64,000 nucleotides of DNA from Pseudomonas sp. HS6 (lineage in GTDB: Bacteria; Pseudomonadota; Gammaproteobacteria; Pseudomonadales; Pseudomonadaceae), in assembly GCF_023375815.1 (NCBI RefSeq), contig NZ_CP067412.1:1612001-1676000 (forward strand), written 5' to 3'. The position numbers and the translations under genes were made by a program. The notes beneath the pieces are model-generated. The model was not told the origin of the DNA, did no database searches, and was given only the letters and a program-made list of their open reading frames with translations. Positions 34,483-42,336 of the stretch are shown here, piece after piece. Within the stretch, counting starts at the first letter, position 1, and the number at the start of each line of letters is the position of its first letter.

Positions 34483-35160
34483 ATGACATTTTCCATCGCC
34501 GCCCGCTGCCCTGAAACCGGTCAGTTCGGCATCGCCATCAGTTCCTCCAGCATCGCCGTCGGCGCCCGCTGCCCGTGGTTGTTGCCGGGGGTCGGCGCGG
34601 TGTCGAGCCAGAACATCACCTTGCCGTCTCTCGGCCCGGAAGTGCTCGCCCTGATGGAGCAAGGCCTGGCGCCCGAGGCGGCGCTGGACAAGGTGCTGAC
34701 CCGCAACGGCTACAGTCAGTACCGGCAGATCACGGCGATCAACCACCTCGGCCAGACCGCGCATTTCAGCGGCGCGCAAACCCTGGGCGTGCACAACGCC
34801 GTGTCGGGCGAGCAATGCGTGGCGGCGGGCAACATGCTCGCCGGGCGCTCGGTGATCGAAGCCATGGTTAGCGCGTTCGAAGAAGGCGAAGGCCAATTGG
34901 CCGATCGCCTGATCAAGGCCTTGCACGCCGCCCAGGCCTTGGGCGGTGAAGCGGGCCCGGTGCATTCAGCAGCCGTGGTCGTGGTCGGCGAACTGACCTG
35001 GCCCATCGTCAACCTGCGGGTGGACTGGGCCGATAAAGATCCGATCGGCCAATTGCAAACACTCTGGGACGCCTATCGCCCACAACTTCAGGACTACATC
35101 GACCGCGCGCTCGATCCAGCCAAGGCGCCAGGCTACGGGGTTGCCGGAGACGATCGATGA
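34483..35160 (+). CDS. DUF1028 protein (Ntn-hydrolase-like)
   Basis: 225 residues. MTFSIAARCPETGQFGIAISSSSIAVGARCPW and VSSQNITLPSLGPEVLALM are DUF1028 signatures; the fold is related to Ntn hydrolases, though the reaction is unknown. The conserved Cys of ARCPW and the HSAAVVVVGE strand are present. It sits in the operon with RidA and the M20 enzyme, and its stop overlaps the next start (ATGA), so the two are made together. This supports a role in amide or carbamate processing. Confidence 0.85.
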   Translation: MTFSIAARCPETGQFGIAISSSSIAVGARCPWLLPGVGAVSSQNITLPSLGPEVLALMEQGLAPEAALDKVLTRNGYSQYRQITAINHLGQTAHFSGAQTLGVHNAVSGEQCVAAGNMLAGRSVIEAMVSAFEEGEGQLADRLIKALHAAQALGGEAGPVHSAAVVVVGELTWPIVNLRVDWADKDPIGQLQTLWDAYRPQLQDYIDRALDPAKAPGYGVAGDDR

Positions 35161-36305
35161 CCGACAGCGTCGCGTTGCTCAAGACGCTGGTGGGGTTCGA
35201 CACCACCAGCCGCGAGTCCAACCTGCAACTGATCGACTTCGTGCGCGGCTACCTCGAAGGTTTCGATGTGCCGTGCGAGCTGATCTACAACGACGAGCGC
35301 AGCAAGGCCAACCTGTTCGCTACGATCGGCCCGGCCGATCAGCCGGGGATCGTGCTGTCGGGGCACACCGATGTGGTCCCGGCCGACGGTCAGCCATGGA
35401 CACTGCCACCGTTTGAACTCTGCGAGCACGACGGCAAGTTGTATGGCCGTGGCACGGCGGACATGAAGGGCTACATCGCCTGCGTACTCGCGCTGGTGCC
35501 GTCGTTGGTCAAAGCACCGTTGCGCATGCCAGTGCACATCGCCCTGTCCTACGACGAAGAGGTCGGCTGTCTCGGCGTACGTTCGCTGCTCAAGGTGCTG
35601 GAACAACGTCCGGTCAAACCGCTGCTGTGCATCATCGGCGAACCGACCGAACTCAAACCGGTGCTCGGGCACAAGGGCAAACTGGCGATGCGCTGCGATG
35701 TCCAGGGTCACGCCTGTCATTCGGCCTACGCGCCGCTCGGGGTCAACGCCATCGAATGTGCAGCCGAGCTGATCGGCGAGCTGGGGCGCATCGGTCGGGA
35801 GCTCAAGGATGAACACGTCGACCCGCGTTTCGACCCGCCGTATTCCACGGTGCAAACCGGCGTGATCAGTGGCGGCAAGGCGCTGAACATCGTCCCCGCC
35901 GATTGCCGTTTTGATTTCGAAATCCGCGCCCTGCCCTCGCAGGATCCGGCGGTCGTCGCGCAGCAGCTCAAGACCTACGCCGAACAGCAAATGTTGCCGC
36001 GCATGCGGGCCGTCAGCGAGCAGAGCGATATCCGGTTCAGCGAACTGTCGGCGTATCCGGGGCTGGCGACGGATGCCCGGAGCCAGGCTGCGGAATTGAT
36101 CGCCACATTCTGCGGCTCGGATGATTTCGGCACTGTGGCATTCGGCACTGAAGGCGGACTGTTCGACGCGGTGGGCATTCCCACGGTGGTGTGCGGCCCC
36201 GGCAGCATGGATCAGGGCCACAAGCCGGACGAGTTCGTCAGCCTCGATCAGCTCAAGGCCTGCGATGAGATGCTGCAACGGATGCGGGCTTCGATTCGCC
36301 TTTGA
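35157..36305 (+). CDS. argE: M20 amidohydrolase, acetylornithine deacetylase (ArgE) family
   Basis: 382 residues, ArgE length. The di-zinc site is complete: VLSGHTDVVPADG, GRGTADMKG, the Glu pair in YDEEVGCLG, IGEPTEL and a late His in MDQGHKPDEF; the dimerisation lid domain lies between. ArgE removes acetyl from N-acetylornithine, but pseudomonads normally make arginine through ArgJ, and this copy is in a catabolic operon overlapping DUF1028. It therefore more likely cleaves an N-acyl or N-formyl amino acid arising from the pathway. The symbol names the family only. Confidence 0.85.
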   Translation: MTDSVALLKTLVGFDTTSRESNLQLIDFVRGYLEGFDVPCELIYNDERSKANLFATIGPADQPGIVLSGHTDVVPADGQPWTLPPFELCEHDGKLYGRGTADMKGYIACVLALVPSLVKAPLRMPVHIALSYDEEVGCLGVRSLLKVLEQRPVKPLLCIIGEPTELKPVLGHKGKLAMRCDVQGHACHSAYAPLGVNAIECAAELIGELGRIGRELKDEHVDPRFDPPYSTVQTGVISGGKALNIVPADCRFDFEIRALPSQDPAVVAQQLKTYAEQQMLPRMRAVSEQSDIRFSELSAYPGLATDARSQAAELIATFCGSDDFGTVAFGTEGGLFDAVGIPTVVCGPGSMDQGHKPDEFVSLDQLKACDEMLQRMRASIRL

Positions 36306-36321
36306 TACCTGCCCCCAACTC

Positions 36322-36425
36322 TGTGGGAGCGGACTTGGTCCGGACGGCGCTCCGACGACGGCGTCAGATCAGCCTCTGCTTATGTTGAAGCTGTTGGCCT
36401 CTTCGCGGGCAAGCCCGCTCCCACA
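36322..36425. repeat. REPIN 2
   Basis: TGTGGGAGCGGACTTGGTCC on the left and GGGCAAGCCCGCTCCCACA on the right of a 104-bp element; the left arm carries substitutions. It separates the M20 gene from the second NCS1 permease gene. Confidence 0.85.
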
Positions 36426-36703
36426 TTGATCTAGCGACTGGCGCAGATTTTCGATGCGCCACAACCGACAGACAGCTGCTCCAATGGAGGTCAGCTGCGT
36501 TGTCGTTCATGGTGCTGAAACGCCCGAAACAGAGCGTTTCAAGCTGTCAGGAGAGCCTCGTTTTTTTAACGCCTGAAGCAACAAAACTACTAATTTATCT
36601 CTCCCCTTTCCTTGCCCATGATCAACCCCAACAAGAAATGCGCCGTCCGTGCCGGCGCTCACTGAAGTACGTACACGTACTCGTCCTTGCCTTGGAGTTC
36701 GTC
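36426..36703. other. Leader region of the second NCS1 permease gene
   Basis: About 280 bp without a convincing gene. An in-frame extension of the permease begins at 36500, but it contains no hydrophobic start and does not match the paralogue, which begins at the equivalent of 36704. CGTACACGTACTCGTCC near 36670 is partly repetitive (GTAC ACGTAC). No operator like those at 28.5 kb is seen. Confidence 0.5.
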
Positions 36704-38119
36704 ATGGCCACCTCTGCAACAACGTCCGCACCGCTCATTGAAAAACACACGATCGGCTACGTGCCGCCCGAAGATCGCCACGGAAAGGTCAGGGATCTGT
36801 TCACCCTCTGGTTCGGCGGCAATATCGCACCGCTGCCCATCGTCACCGGCGCCCTCGGCGTGCAACTGTTTCACCTGAATCTGGTGTGGGGCATCGTCGC
36901 CATTCTGGTCGGCCATCTGGTCGGCGGTGTGCTGATGGCGCTGCACTCGGCGCAAGGCCCGCAGATGGGCATCCCGCAGATGATCCAGAGCCGCGCGCAG
37001 TTCGGCTCCCTCGGGGCGCTGCTGGTGGTATTGATTGCCGGCGTCATGTACATCGGCTTCTTCGCCTCCAACATCGTACTGGCCGGCAAGTCCCTGCATG
37101 GCGTGGTCGACAGCGTTCCGGTGCCGGTCGGCATCGTCATCGGCGCGCTGGGCTCGGGAATCATCGGGATCATCGGTTACCGCTTCATCCACGTGCTCAA
37201 CCGCATCGGCACTTGGGTGCTGGGGATCGGCATTGTAATCGGCTTCGGCTACATCCTGACTCACGTGCAGACGGCTGACTTCCTCACCCGGGGCAGTTTC
37301 AACCTCTCGGGCTGGCTCGCGACGGTGTCGCTGGCAGCGTTGTGGCAGATTGCGTTTGCGCCGTACGTGTCGGACTACTCACGCTATCTGCCGGCGAATG
37401 TGCCGGTGGCCGCGACGTTCTGGACCACTTACCTAGGTTCCGCGCTGGGCTCCAGCCTGTCGTTCATTTTCGGTGCAGTCGCCGTGCTGGCAACCCCGGT
37501 GGGCATGGACACCATGGACGCGGTGAAACTCGCCACCGGCTCGATCGGCCCGCTGATGCTGGTGCTGTTCCTGCTCAGCGTGATCAGCCACAACGCCCTC
37601 AACCTGTACGGCGCGGTACTGTCGCTGATCACCCTGGTGCAGACTTTCGCCTACCGCTGGATTCCGACCGCCAAGAGCCGCGCCGTGATTTCGCTGATCG
37701 TGCTACTCGCCTGCTGCTTCGCTGCGGTGGGCGCGTCGTCGGACTTCATCGGCCATTTCGTCGACATGGTGCTGGTGCTGCTGGTCGTGCTGGTGCCGTG
37801 GACCGCGATCAACCTGATCGACTTCTACGCGATTCACAAAGGCAAGTACGACATCGCCTCGATCTTCCAGGTCGATGGCGGCATCTACGGCCGCTACAAC
37901 CCGCAAGCCTTGCTGGCGTATGCGATCGGCATCGCGGTACAGATTCCGTTCATGAACACGCCGCTGTACGTCGGTCCGGTGTCGGCACACATCAACGGCG
38001 CGGACCTTTCCTGGCTGGTGGGGTTGCTGGTGACGTCGCCGCTGTATTTCTGGCTGGCCAGTCGTGACAGCGCTTATCGTCGGCGGCTGATGACCGGGAA
38101 ACTGGCGGGCAGTCTGTAA
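36704..38119 (+). CDS. NCS1 purine-cytosine permease family transporter (copy 2)
   Basis: 471 residues with twelve hydrophobic segments. It aligns block for block with the permease at 27041 (ENHTVDYVPLAERHGKARDL there, EKHTIGYVPPEDRHGKVRDL here; both have GIPQM-QSR-QFG and YVSDYSRYLP). The two flank the same catabolic genes and probably take up the same or related compounds. The start at 36704 is set by TTGGAG seven bases upstream and by the paralogue. A terminator follows. Confidence 0.9.
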   Translation: MATSATTSAPLIEKHTIGYVPPEDRHGKVRDLFTLWFGGNIAPLPIVTGALGVQLFHLNLVWGIVAILVGHLVGGVLMALHSAQGPQMGIPQMIQSRAQFGSLGALLVVLIAGVMYIGFFASNIVLAGKSLHGVVDSVPVPVGIVIGALGSGIIGIIGYRFIHVLNRIGTWVLGIGIVIGFGYILTHVQTADFLTRGSFNLSGWLATVSLAALWQIAFAPYVSDYSRYLPANVPVAATFWTTYLGSALGSSLSFIFGAVAVLATPVGMDTMDAVKLATGSIGPLMLVLFLLSVISHNALNLYGAVLSLITLVQTFAYRWIPTAKSRAVISLIVLLACCFAAVGASSDFIGHFVDMVLVLLVVLVPWTAINLIDFYAIHKGKYDIASIFQVDGGIYGRYNPQALLAYAIGIAVQIPFMNTPLYVGPVSAHINGADLSWLVGLLVTSPLYFWLASRDSAYRRRLMTGKLAGSL

Positions 38120-38144
38120 GTCATCCGTTCTTTGCTGATACACG

Positions 38145-38173
38145 AAGGCCCTCGACTGTGAGGGCCTTTTTAC
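38145..38173 (+). terminator. Terminator after the second NCS1 permease
   Basis: AAGGCCCTC, GACTGT, GAGGGCCTTTTT stem and T run. Confidence 0.88.
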
Positions 38174-38188
38174 GTTGGCTGGAACCGC

Positions 38189-38686
38189 CTATTTCGCCTT
38201 GAACGCCTCACGCCGCGCTTGCCTCTCGGCGACATAAGCCTCTTGCGGCTGGCTGATCAGATCCTCGCGTCGCAACGGTTCCCTGCAGTGATCACATAGC
38301 GGTCCGAGGCCGGCGCTGTGGTTGCAGTTCTTGTGGGTCATCTTCACCGCCAGCCCTTCCTCCGGTGACTTGCACCAGGTTTCGCCCCAGGCACGCAACG
38401 CGATCACCACCGGATAGAACGCGTCGCCTTTGGCGGTGAGGTGGTACTCGTAGCGTTTCGGCCGCTCGTTGTACAAGCGACGCTCGACCAGACCGTCCGC
38501 CTCCAGGCTTTTCAGACGAGCTGCGACCATCTGCGGCGTACCGCCGGTCTGGGCCTGGATCTCGTCGTAACGATGGCTGCCCATGAACAATTCGCGCAAA
38601 ACCAGCACCGTCCAGCGGTCGCCGACGATCGCCTCGGCCCGGGCAATCGGGCACAGCGTATCGGGAAGACTATCGTTTACAGCCAT
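38189..38686 (-). CDS. HxlR-family regulator with Cys-rich tail
   Basis: 165 residues. The HxlR winged HTH (LCPIARAEAIVGDRWTVLVLRE, RYDEIQAQTGGTPQMVAARLK, YEYHLTAKGDAFYPV) is followed by an unusual C-terminal segment KMTHKNCNHSAGLGPLCDHCRE. This carries three Cys and two His in a pattern that could bind a metal, absent from ordinary HxlR proteins of about 110-130 residues. It is divergent from the cysteine hydrolase/aldehyde dehydrogenase operon, with a palindrome between them. Confidence 0.88.
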   Translation of the reverse strand: MAVNDSLPDTLCPIARAEAIVGDRWTVLVLRELFMGSHRYDEIQAQTGGTPQMVAARLKSLEADGLVERRLYNERPKRYEYHLTAKGDAFYPVVIALRAWGETWCKSPEEGLAVKMTHKNCNHSAGLGPLCDHCREPLRREDLISQPQEAYVAERQARREAFKAK

Positions 38687-38711
38687 CAGGGCTTGCCTCT
38701 TTCATGGTTAC

Positions 38712-38724
38712 TATGATTATCATA
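38712..38724. promoter_or_regulatory. TATGAT-T-ATCATA palindrome, likely HxlR operator
   Basis: A perfect 13-bp palindrome in the 99-bp region between the divergent HxlR gene and the cysteine hydrolase gene, 25 bp from the regulator start. Its position and symmetry fit autoregulation and control of the operon. Confidence 0.5.
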
Positions 38725-38785
38725 TCAACACGATGCGGGAACAAGCCCTGAGCATCGATCACTCTCATTGCCGGAGTACACAGCC

Positions 38786-39424
38786 ATGTCGAAACCTCTC
38801 TATCCACTCGACAGAACCGCCTACCTGCTGGTCGATCCGTACAACGATTTTCTCTCCGACGGCGGCAAAATCTTTCCGCTGATCAAACCGATCGCCGATC
38901 AGAACGGCCTGCTCGACAACCTGCGCAAACTCGACCGCGCCGTGCGGGCCTTGTCGATTCCGGTCGTCATCGTACCGCATCACCGCTGGGTCAAAGGCGA
39001 CTACGAGAACTGGGATCACCCAAGCCCTACCCAACAAAAGATCATGCACATGCACCACTTTGCGCGTGGCGAATGGGGCGGTGAATGGCACCCGGATTTC
39101 GCGCCGAAGGACGGCGATATCGTGGTTCAGGAGCATTGGGGCTCCAGCGGTTTTGCCAACACCGACCTGGATTTTCGCCTGAAACAGAAGAGCATCACCC
39201 ACGTAATCATCGTCGGCTTGCTGGCCAACACCTGCATCGAAGCCACCGCCCGCTACGCCAGCGAACTGGGCTACCACGTCACGCTGGTGCGCGACGCGAC
39301 TGCTGCGTTCAAACCGGAGATGATGCATTCCGCCCATGAGCTGAACGGCCCGACCTTCGCCCATGTCGTCACGACCACCGACGAACTGATCGCCAGCCTC
39401 AACACACAGGGTGATTCGAAATGA
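38786..39424 (+). CDS. Isochorismatase-like cysteine hydrolase
   Basis: 212 residues. The nucleophile is Cys150 in GLLANTCIEATARYA and the Asp is Asp17 in LLVDPYNDF. The third member of the usual Asp-Lys-Cys triad is missing: the strand that normally reads VxKxxxSAF is VVQEHWGSSGF, with Glu116 where Lys is expected. The family hydrolyses amides, ureido or N-carbamoyl groups (RutB is the ureidoacrylate enzyme of the Rut pathway). The gene overlaps the aldehyde dehydrogenase by ATGA, so amide cleavage and aldehyde oxidation are probably consecutive steps. Confidence 0.86.
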   Translation: MSKPLYPLDRTAYLLVDPYNDFLSDGGKIFPLIKPIADQNGLLDNLRKLDRAVRALSIPVVIVPHHRWVKGDYENWDHPSPTQQKIMHMHHFARGEWGGEWHPDFAPKDGDIVVQEHWGSSGFANTDLDFRLKQKSITHVIIVGLLANTCIEATARYASELGYHVTLVRDATAAFKPEMMHSAHELNGPTFAHVVTTTDELIASLNTQGDSK

Positions 39425-40986
39425 GTCTGACCGGCCACCTGCTGATCGGCGCCTCTGACGTCCTCGCCACCGAGGGGACGATGAAAGCGCTGAATCCGGC
39501 AACCAACCAATTGATCGAGCCAGAGTTCGCCTTCGGTGGCGCGACGCAGGTCGATCAGGCTGCAACCCTTGCCGACGAGGCATTCGAAAGCTACAGCCAC
39601 ACTTCGCTGGTCGAACGCGCGGCGTTTCTGGAGAGCATCGCCGACAACCTCGACGCCGTTCGTGAGGAACTGGCCGCCCGCGCCGCACTGGAAACCGGTC
39701 TGCCCCAGGCGCAACTGGAAGGCGAAGCTGCCAAAGCCGCGACACAGTTCCGTCAGTTCGCCGATGTGGTACGCAAAGGACGTTTCCTGCAACTGGCCAT
39801 CGATCCGGCGCAACCTGAGCGCCAGCCCCGGCCACGGATGGATCATCGCCTGCAAAAGATTGCGATAGGCCCGGTGGCGATCTTCGGTGCCAGCAACTTC
39901 CCGATCTCCTATTCAGTGGCCGGCGGCGATACCGCTTCGGCGCTTGCGGCCGGTGCTACGGTGATTCTCAAGGCGCACAACGCCCACCCCGGCGCCTCGG
40001 AAATCCAGGCCCGCGCCATCCGCAAGGCTGTACAGACGCACGGTTTGCACGAAGGGGTTTTCTCCATGCTGCGCGGCGGCGGCAATGCCATCGGTGAGGC
40101 ACTGGTCGATCATCCGCTGATCAAAGCCGTGACCTTCACAGGTTCGGAACTGGGTGGCATGGCGCTCTATCGCCGGGCACAGTTGCGCCCCGATCCGATC
40201 CCAGTGTTCACCGAAATGACCAGCGTCAACCCGACCTTCATCCTGCCCGAAGCGCTGGCGGCACGCGGCGCGGAGATCGGTGACGGTTTCGCCGAGCGGA
40301 TGCTGGTCAACGTCGGGCAAGCCTGCCTGTGTCCGTCGATCCTGATCGCGGTCAAGGGCGATGGCCTGCACGCGTTGCGCAGCGCCATGATCAAACGGAT
40401 CAGTGATGCACCGGCACGCACGATGCTGACCCCGGGGATTCACGGTTCATACGTCAAAGGGCTGGTGGCGATGGAAAGCGTTGGTGCGAATCTGGTGGCA
40501 GTCGGCGCACCAGCGGATGGCCCATTTGAAGGCCGCTCGGCGCTGCTGGAAGTGGATGGGCAACGCCTGCTCAGCGAACCAGCGCTGGCCCATGAAGTGT
40601 TTGGCCCGGCCGCGCTGCTGGTGACGGTCAACGATGAAGAAGAGTTGTTGGCGGTCGCCCGTTCGTTCAAGGGTCAACTCAGCGCGGCCATTCACCTTGA
40701 AGACCGCGACCTCGATCTGGCACGACGCCTGCTGCCGGTCCTCGAACGTCGCACCGGGCGCATCGTGGTCAACGCCTTCGCCCATCCGCAGGAAGTGACT
40801 TTCGCCACCGTACACGGCGGGCCGTTCCCGGCCACCTCGGATAGCCGCTTCACCTCGGTCGGCATGACCTCGATCGAGCGCTTTTTGCGGCCGGTGGCGT
40901 ATCAGGGCTTTCCCGATGCGTTGCTGCCCGAGGTGTTGCGCGACGCCAATCCACTCGACCTGCCCCGCAGCATCGACGGCCATTGA
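39421..40986 (+). CDS. Aldehyde dehydrogenase, NADP+ type (ketoglutarate semialdehyde DH-like)
   Basis: 521 residues. VAIFGASNFPISYSVAGGDT holds the catalytic Asn, FTEMTSVNPTFILPEAL the general-base Glu, and NVGQACLCPSILI the catalytic Cys, here in a GQACLC context where many family members read GQxCxxP. FTGSELGGMALYRRA is the coenzyme loop. The sequence belongs to the aldehyde dehydrogenases annotated as NADP-dependent or 2,5-dioxovalerate type. It would convert an aldehyde from the preceding hydrolase into an acid that can enter central metabolism. Translationally coupled to the cysteine hydrolase. Confidence 0.88.
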   Translation: MSLTGHLLIGASDVLATEGTMKALNPATNQLIEPEFAFGGATQVDQAATLADEAFESYSHTSLVERAAFLESIADNLDAVREELAARAALETGLPQAQLEGEAAKAATQFRQFADVVRKGRFLQLAIDPAQPERQPRPRMDHRLQKIAIGPVAIFGASNFPISYSVAGGDTASALAAGATVILKAHNAHPGASEIQARAIRKAVQTHGLHEGVFSMLRGGGNAIGEALVDHPLIKAVTFTGSELGGMALYRRAQLRPDPIPVFTEMTSVNPTFILPEALAARGAEIGDGFAERMLVNVGQACLCPSILIAVKGDGLHALRSAMIKRISDAPARTMLTPGIHGSYVKGLVAMESVGANLVAVGAPADGPFEGRSALLEVDGQRLLSEPALAHEVFGPAALLVTVNDEEELLAVARSFKGQLSAAIHLEDRDLDLARRLLPVLERRTGRIVVNAFAHPQEVTFATVHGGPFPATSDSRFTSVGMTSIERFLRPVAYQGFPDALLPEVLRDANPLDLPRSIDGH

Positions 40987-41100
40987 GCTGAACAATCACT
41001 GAACTGTGTGATAGGCGGCCCCGAGTGTCCAGGCGACGAAGCTGCATGGACGCTCTACACAGCGTTGACTAGAGTAACAAACTGTCTACACGTGAATGGA

Positions 41101-42315
41101 ATGGATGCCATGGTCGCTCTCAACAGCTACACCGATCCGACAGAAGCGCTGAACCAGTCGATTCTGAAGCTGGCCCCCAAAGAACGGCCCAGTGGGATAG
41201 CGACCATCCTGCATTTCTCTTCCTGTGCAAAGTTCGATGCGAAACCACTCACTCTCACCACCGGCCAGTATCCATTTACCGGTTTGGGAAGCATTGGTAC
41301 GTCATACGTGGACAGTGCCGGAGACGAGTGGGCTTATATACGTCAACAGTTCAAAAACCGCCACGGACTGACGACGCTATCGGCCAACGTTGACCGGGCC
41401 GATCAATTGGTATTACTCGACTCCCTGGACAGCGTGCAAATCAAGGAGGCGGTAGCGCGCGACAGGCAGTACACAGGGGGCAGTATTCTCGTTCCTGATG
41501 CGGTTAGCGCTTTTGGTACCAATCACGCCATCACCACCTACGCCGCTGAGCAAGTCATCGCGCGCAGGCTCGCGCTGGGCCAGCAACCACCCGACCCAAC
41601 AGCGATGAACTACTGGAATTTGCTTGGTTCGGATCCTATAGCTCAGGCCAAGGTAGGTGACTGGTTGCAAAACTATGGTTATGTCTCGGACAAATTCGCC
41701 AAACACGACGTTAAATCAGGGGACAGACTCAAAAACCATCTGCAGAACCTGGAAAACTCCAACGCCCAGCATTTTGGCAGCGAAACACGAGGCGAATATG
41801 CTGCCGCCAAACTGCTCATTACTGTCCTGGGGCAGGACTATCAGATGAAATTGGGCAAGTCTTCTGCCGGCCGAATCAACGGGATCGATCAGATATGGGT
41901 CAAACGCAACCTGTGGAGTGGCGAAGTCGAGCAATACATCATTGTCGAATGCAAAGGCAGCATGGACGCCAAACTTGGCGAAGCGAGTTATGGCTGGCAA
42001 ATGTCCACGGCCTGGGTGTTTTATGCCCTGATCGGATTACTGGGAACCGATGGATCGCTGGCCAGCAAATCCCTCACTGACGTTTTCGCTCAAAAAAGCA
42101 TGGTCAAGAAAATCCTGGATGCGCTGATCAACCCCGGTCCGCCCACCGTCAAGGGTTTGCTGATTCAACCCATGACCAAATCGGTGACCACTGCAAACGC
42201 AGTCGAAATGATTGATCTGGGAGCCTACAGTCTGGTTCAGCAATACCTGAATGCCACGCAAAGCGTTGGCCGATTCGACAATGCACCGATTTACACCGGC
42301 AACATGCTGTCGTAA
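41101..42315 (+). CDS. PD-(D/E)XK nuclease-like protein, toxin REase type
   Basis: 404 residues. The N-terminal 200 residues match nothing I know. The C-terminal part is a restriction-endonuclease-like core: an acidic helix (ETRGEYAAAKLLITVLG), then Asp263 in GRINGIDQIWV, Glu283 and Lys285 in YIIVECKGS, then KLGEASYGWQMSTAWV. The GID-n20-VExK-x-LG-xxQMS-W order is that of Tox-REase domains in polymorphic toxins. No signal peptide, no RHS or haemagglutinin carrier and no obvious immunity gene lie beside it. Start taken at ATG 41101; an in-frame extension reaches 41008. It may be an effector nuclease or a stand-alone DNA-processing protein. Confidence 0.6.
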   Translation: MDAMVALNSYTDPTEALNQSILKLAPKERPSGIATILHFSSCAKFDAKPLTLTTGQYPFTGLGSIGTSYVDSAGDEWAYIRQQFKNRHGLTTLSANVDRADQLVLLDSLDSVQIKEAVARDRQYTGGSILVPDAVSAFGTNHAITTYAAEQVIARRLALGQQPPDPTAMNYWNLLGSDPIAQAKVGDWLQNYGYVSDKFAKHDVKSGDRLKNHLQNLENSNAQHFGSETRGEYAAAKLLITVLGQDYQMKLGKSSAGRINGIDQIWVKRNLWSGEVEQYIIVECKGSMDAKLGEASYGWQMSTAWVFYALIGLLGTDGSLASKSLTDVFAQKSMVKKILDALINPGPPTVKGLLIQPMTKSVTTANAVEMIDLGAYSLVQQYLNATQSVGRFDNAPIYTGNMLS

Positions 42316-42336
42316 CAGCTTGCCCAGGTCATGGAT

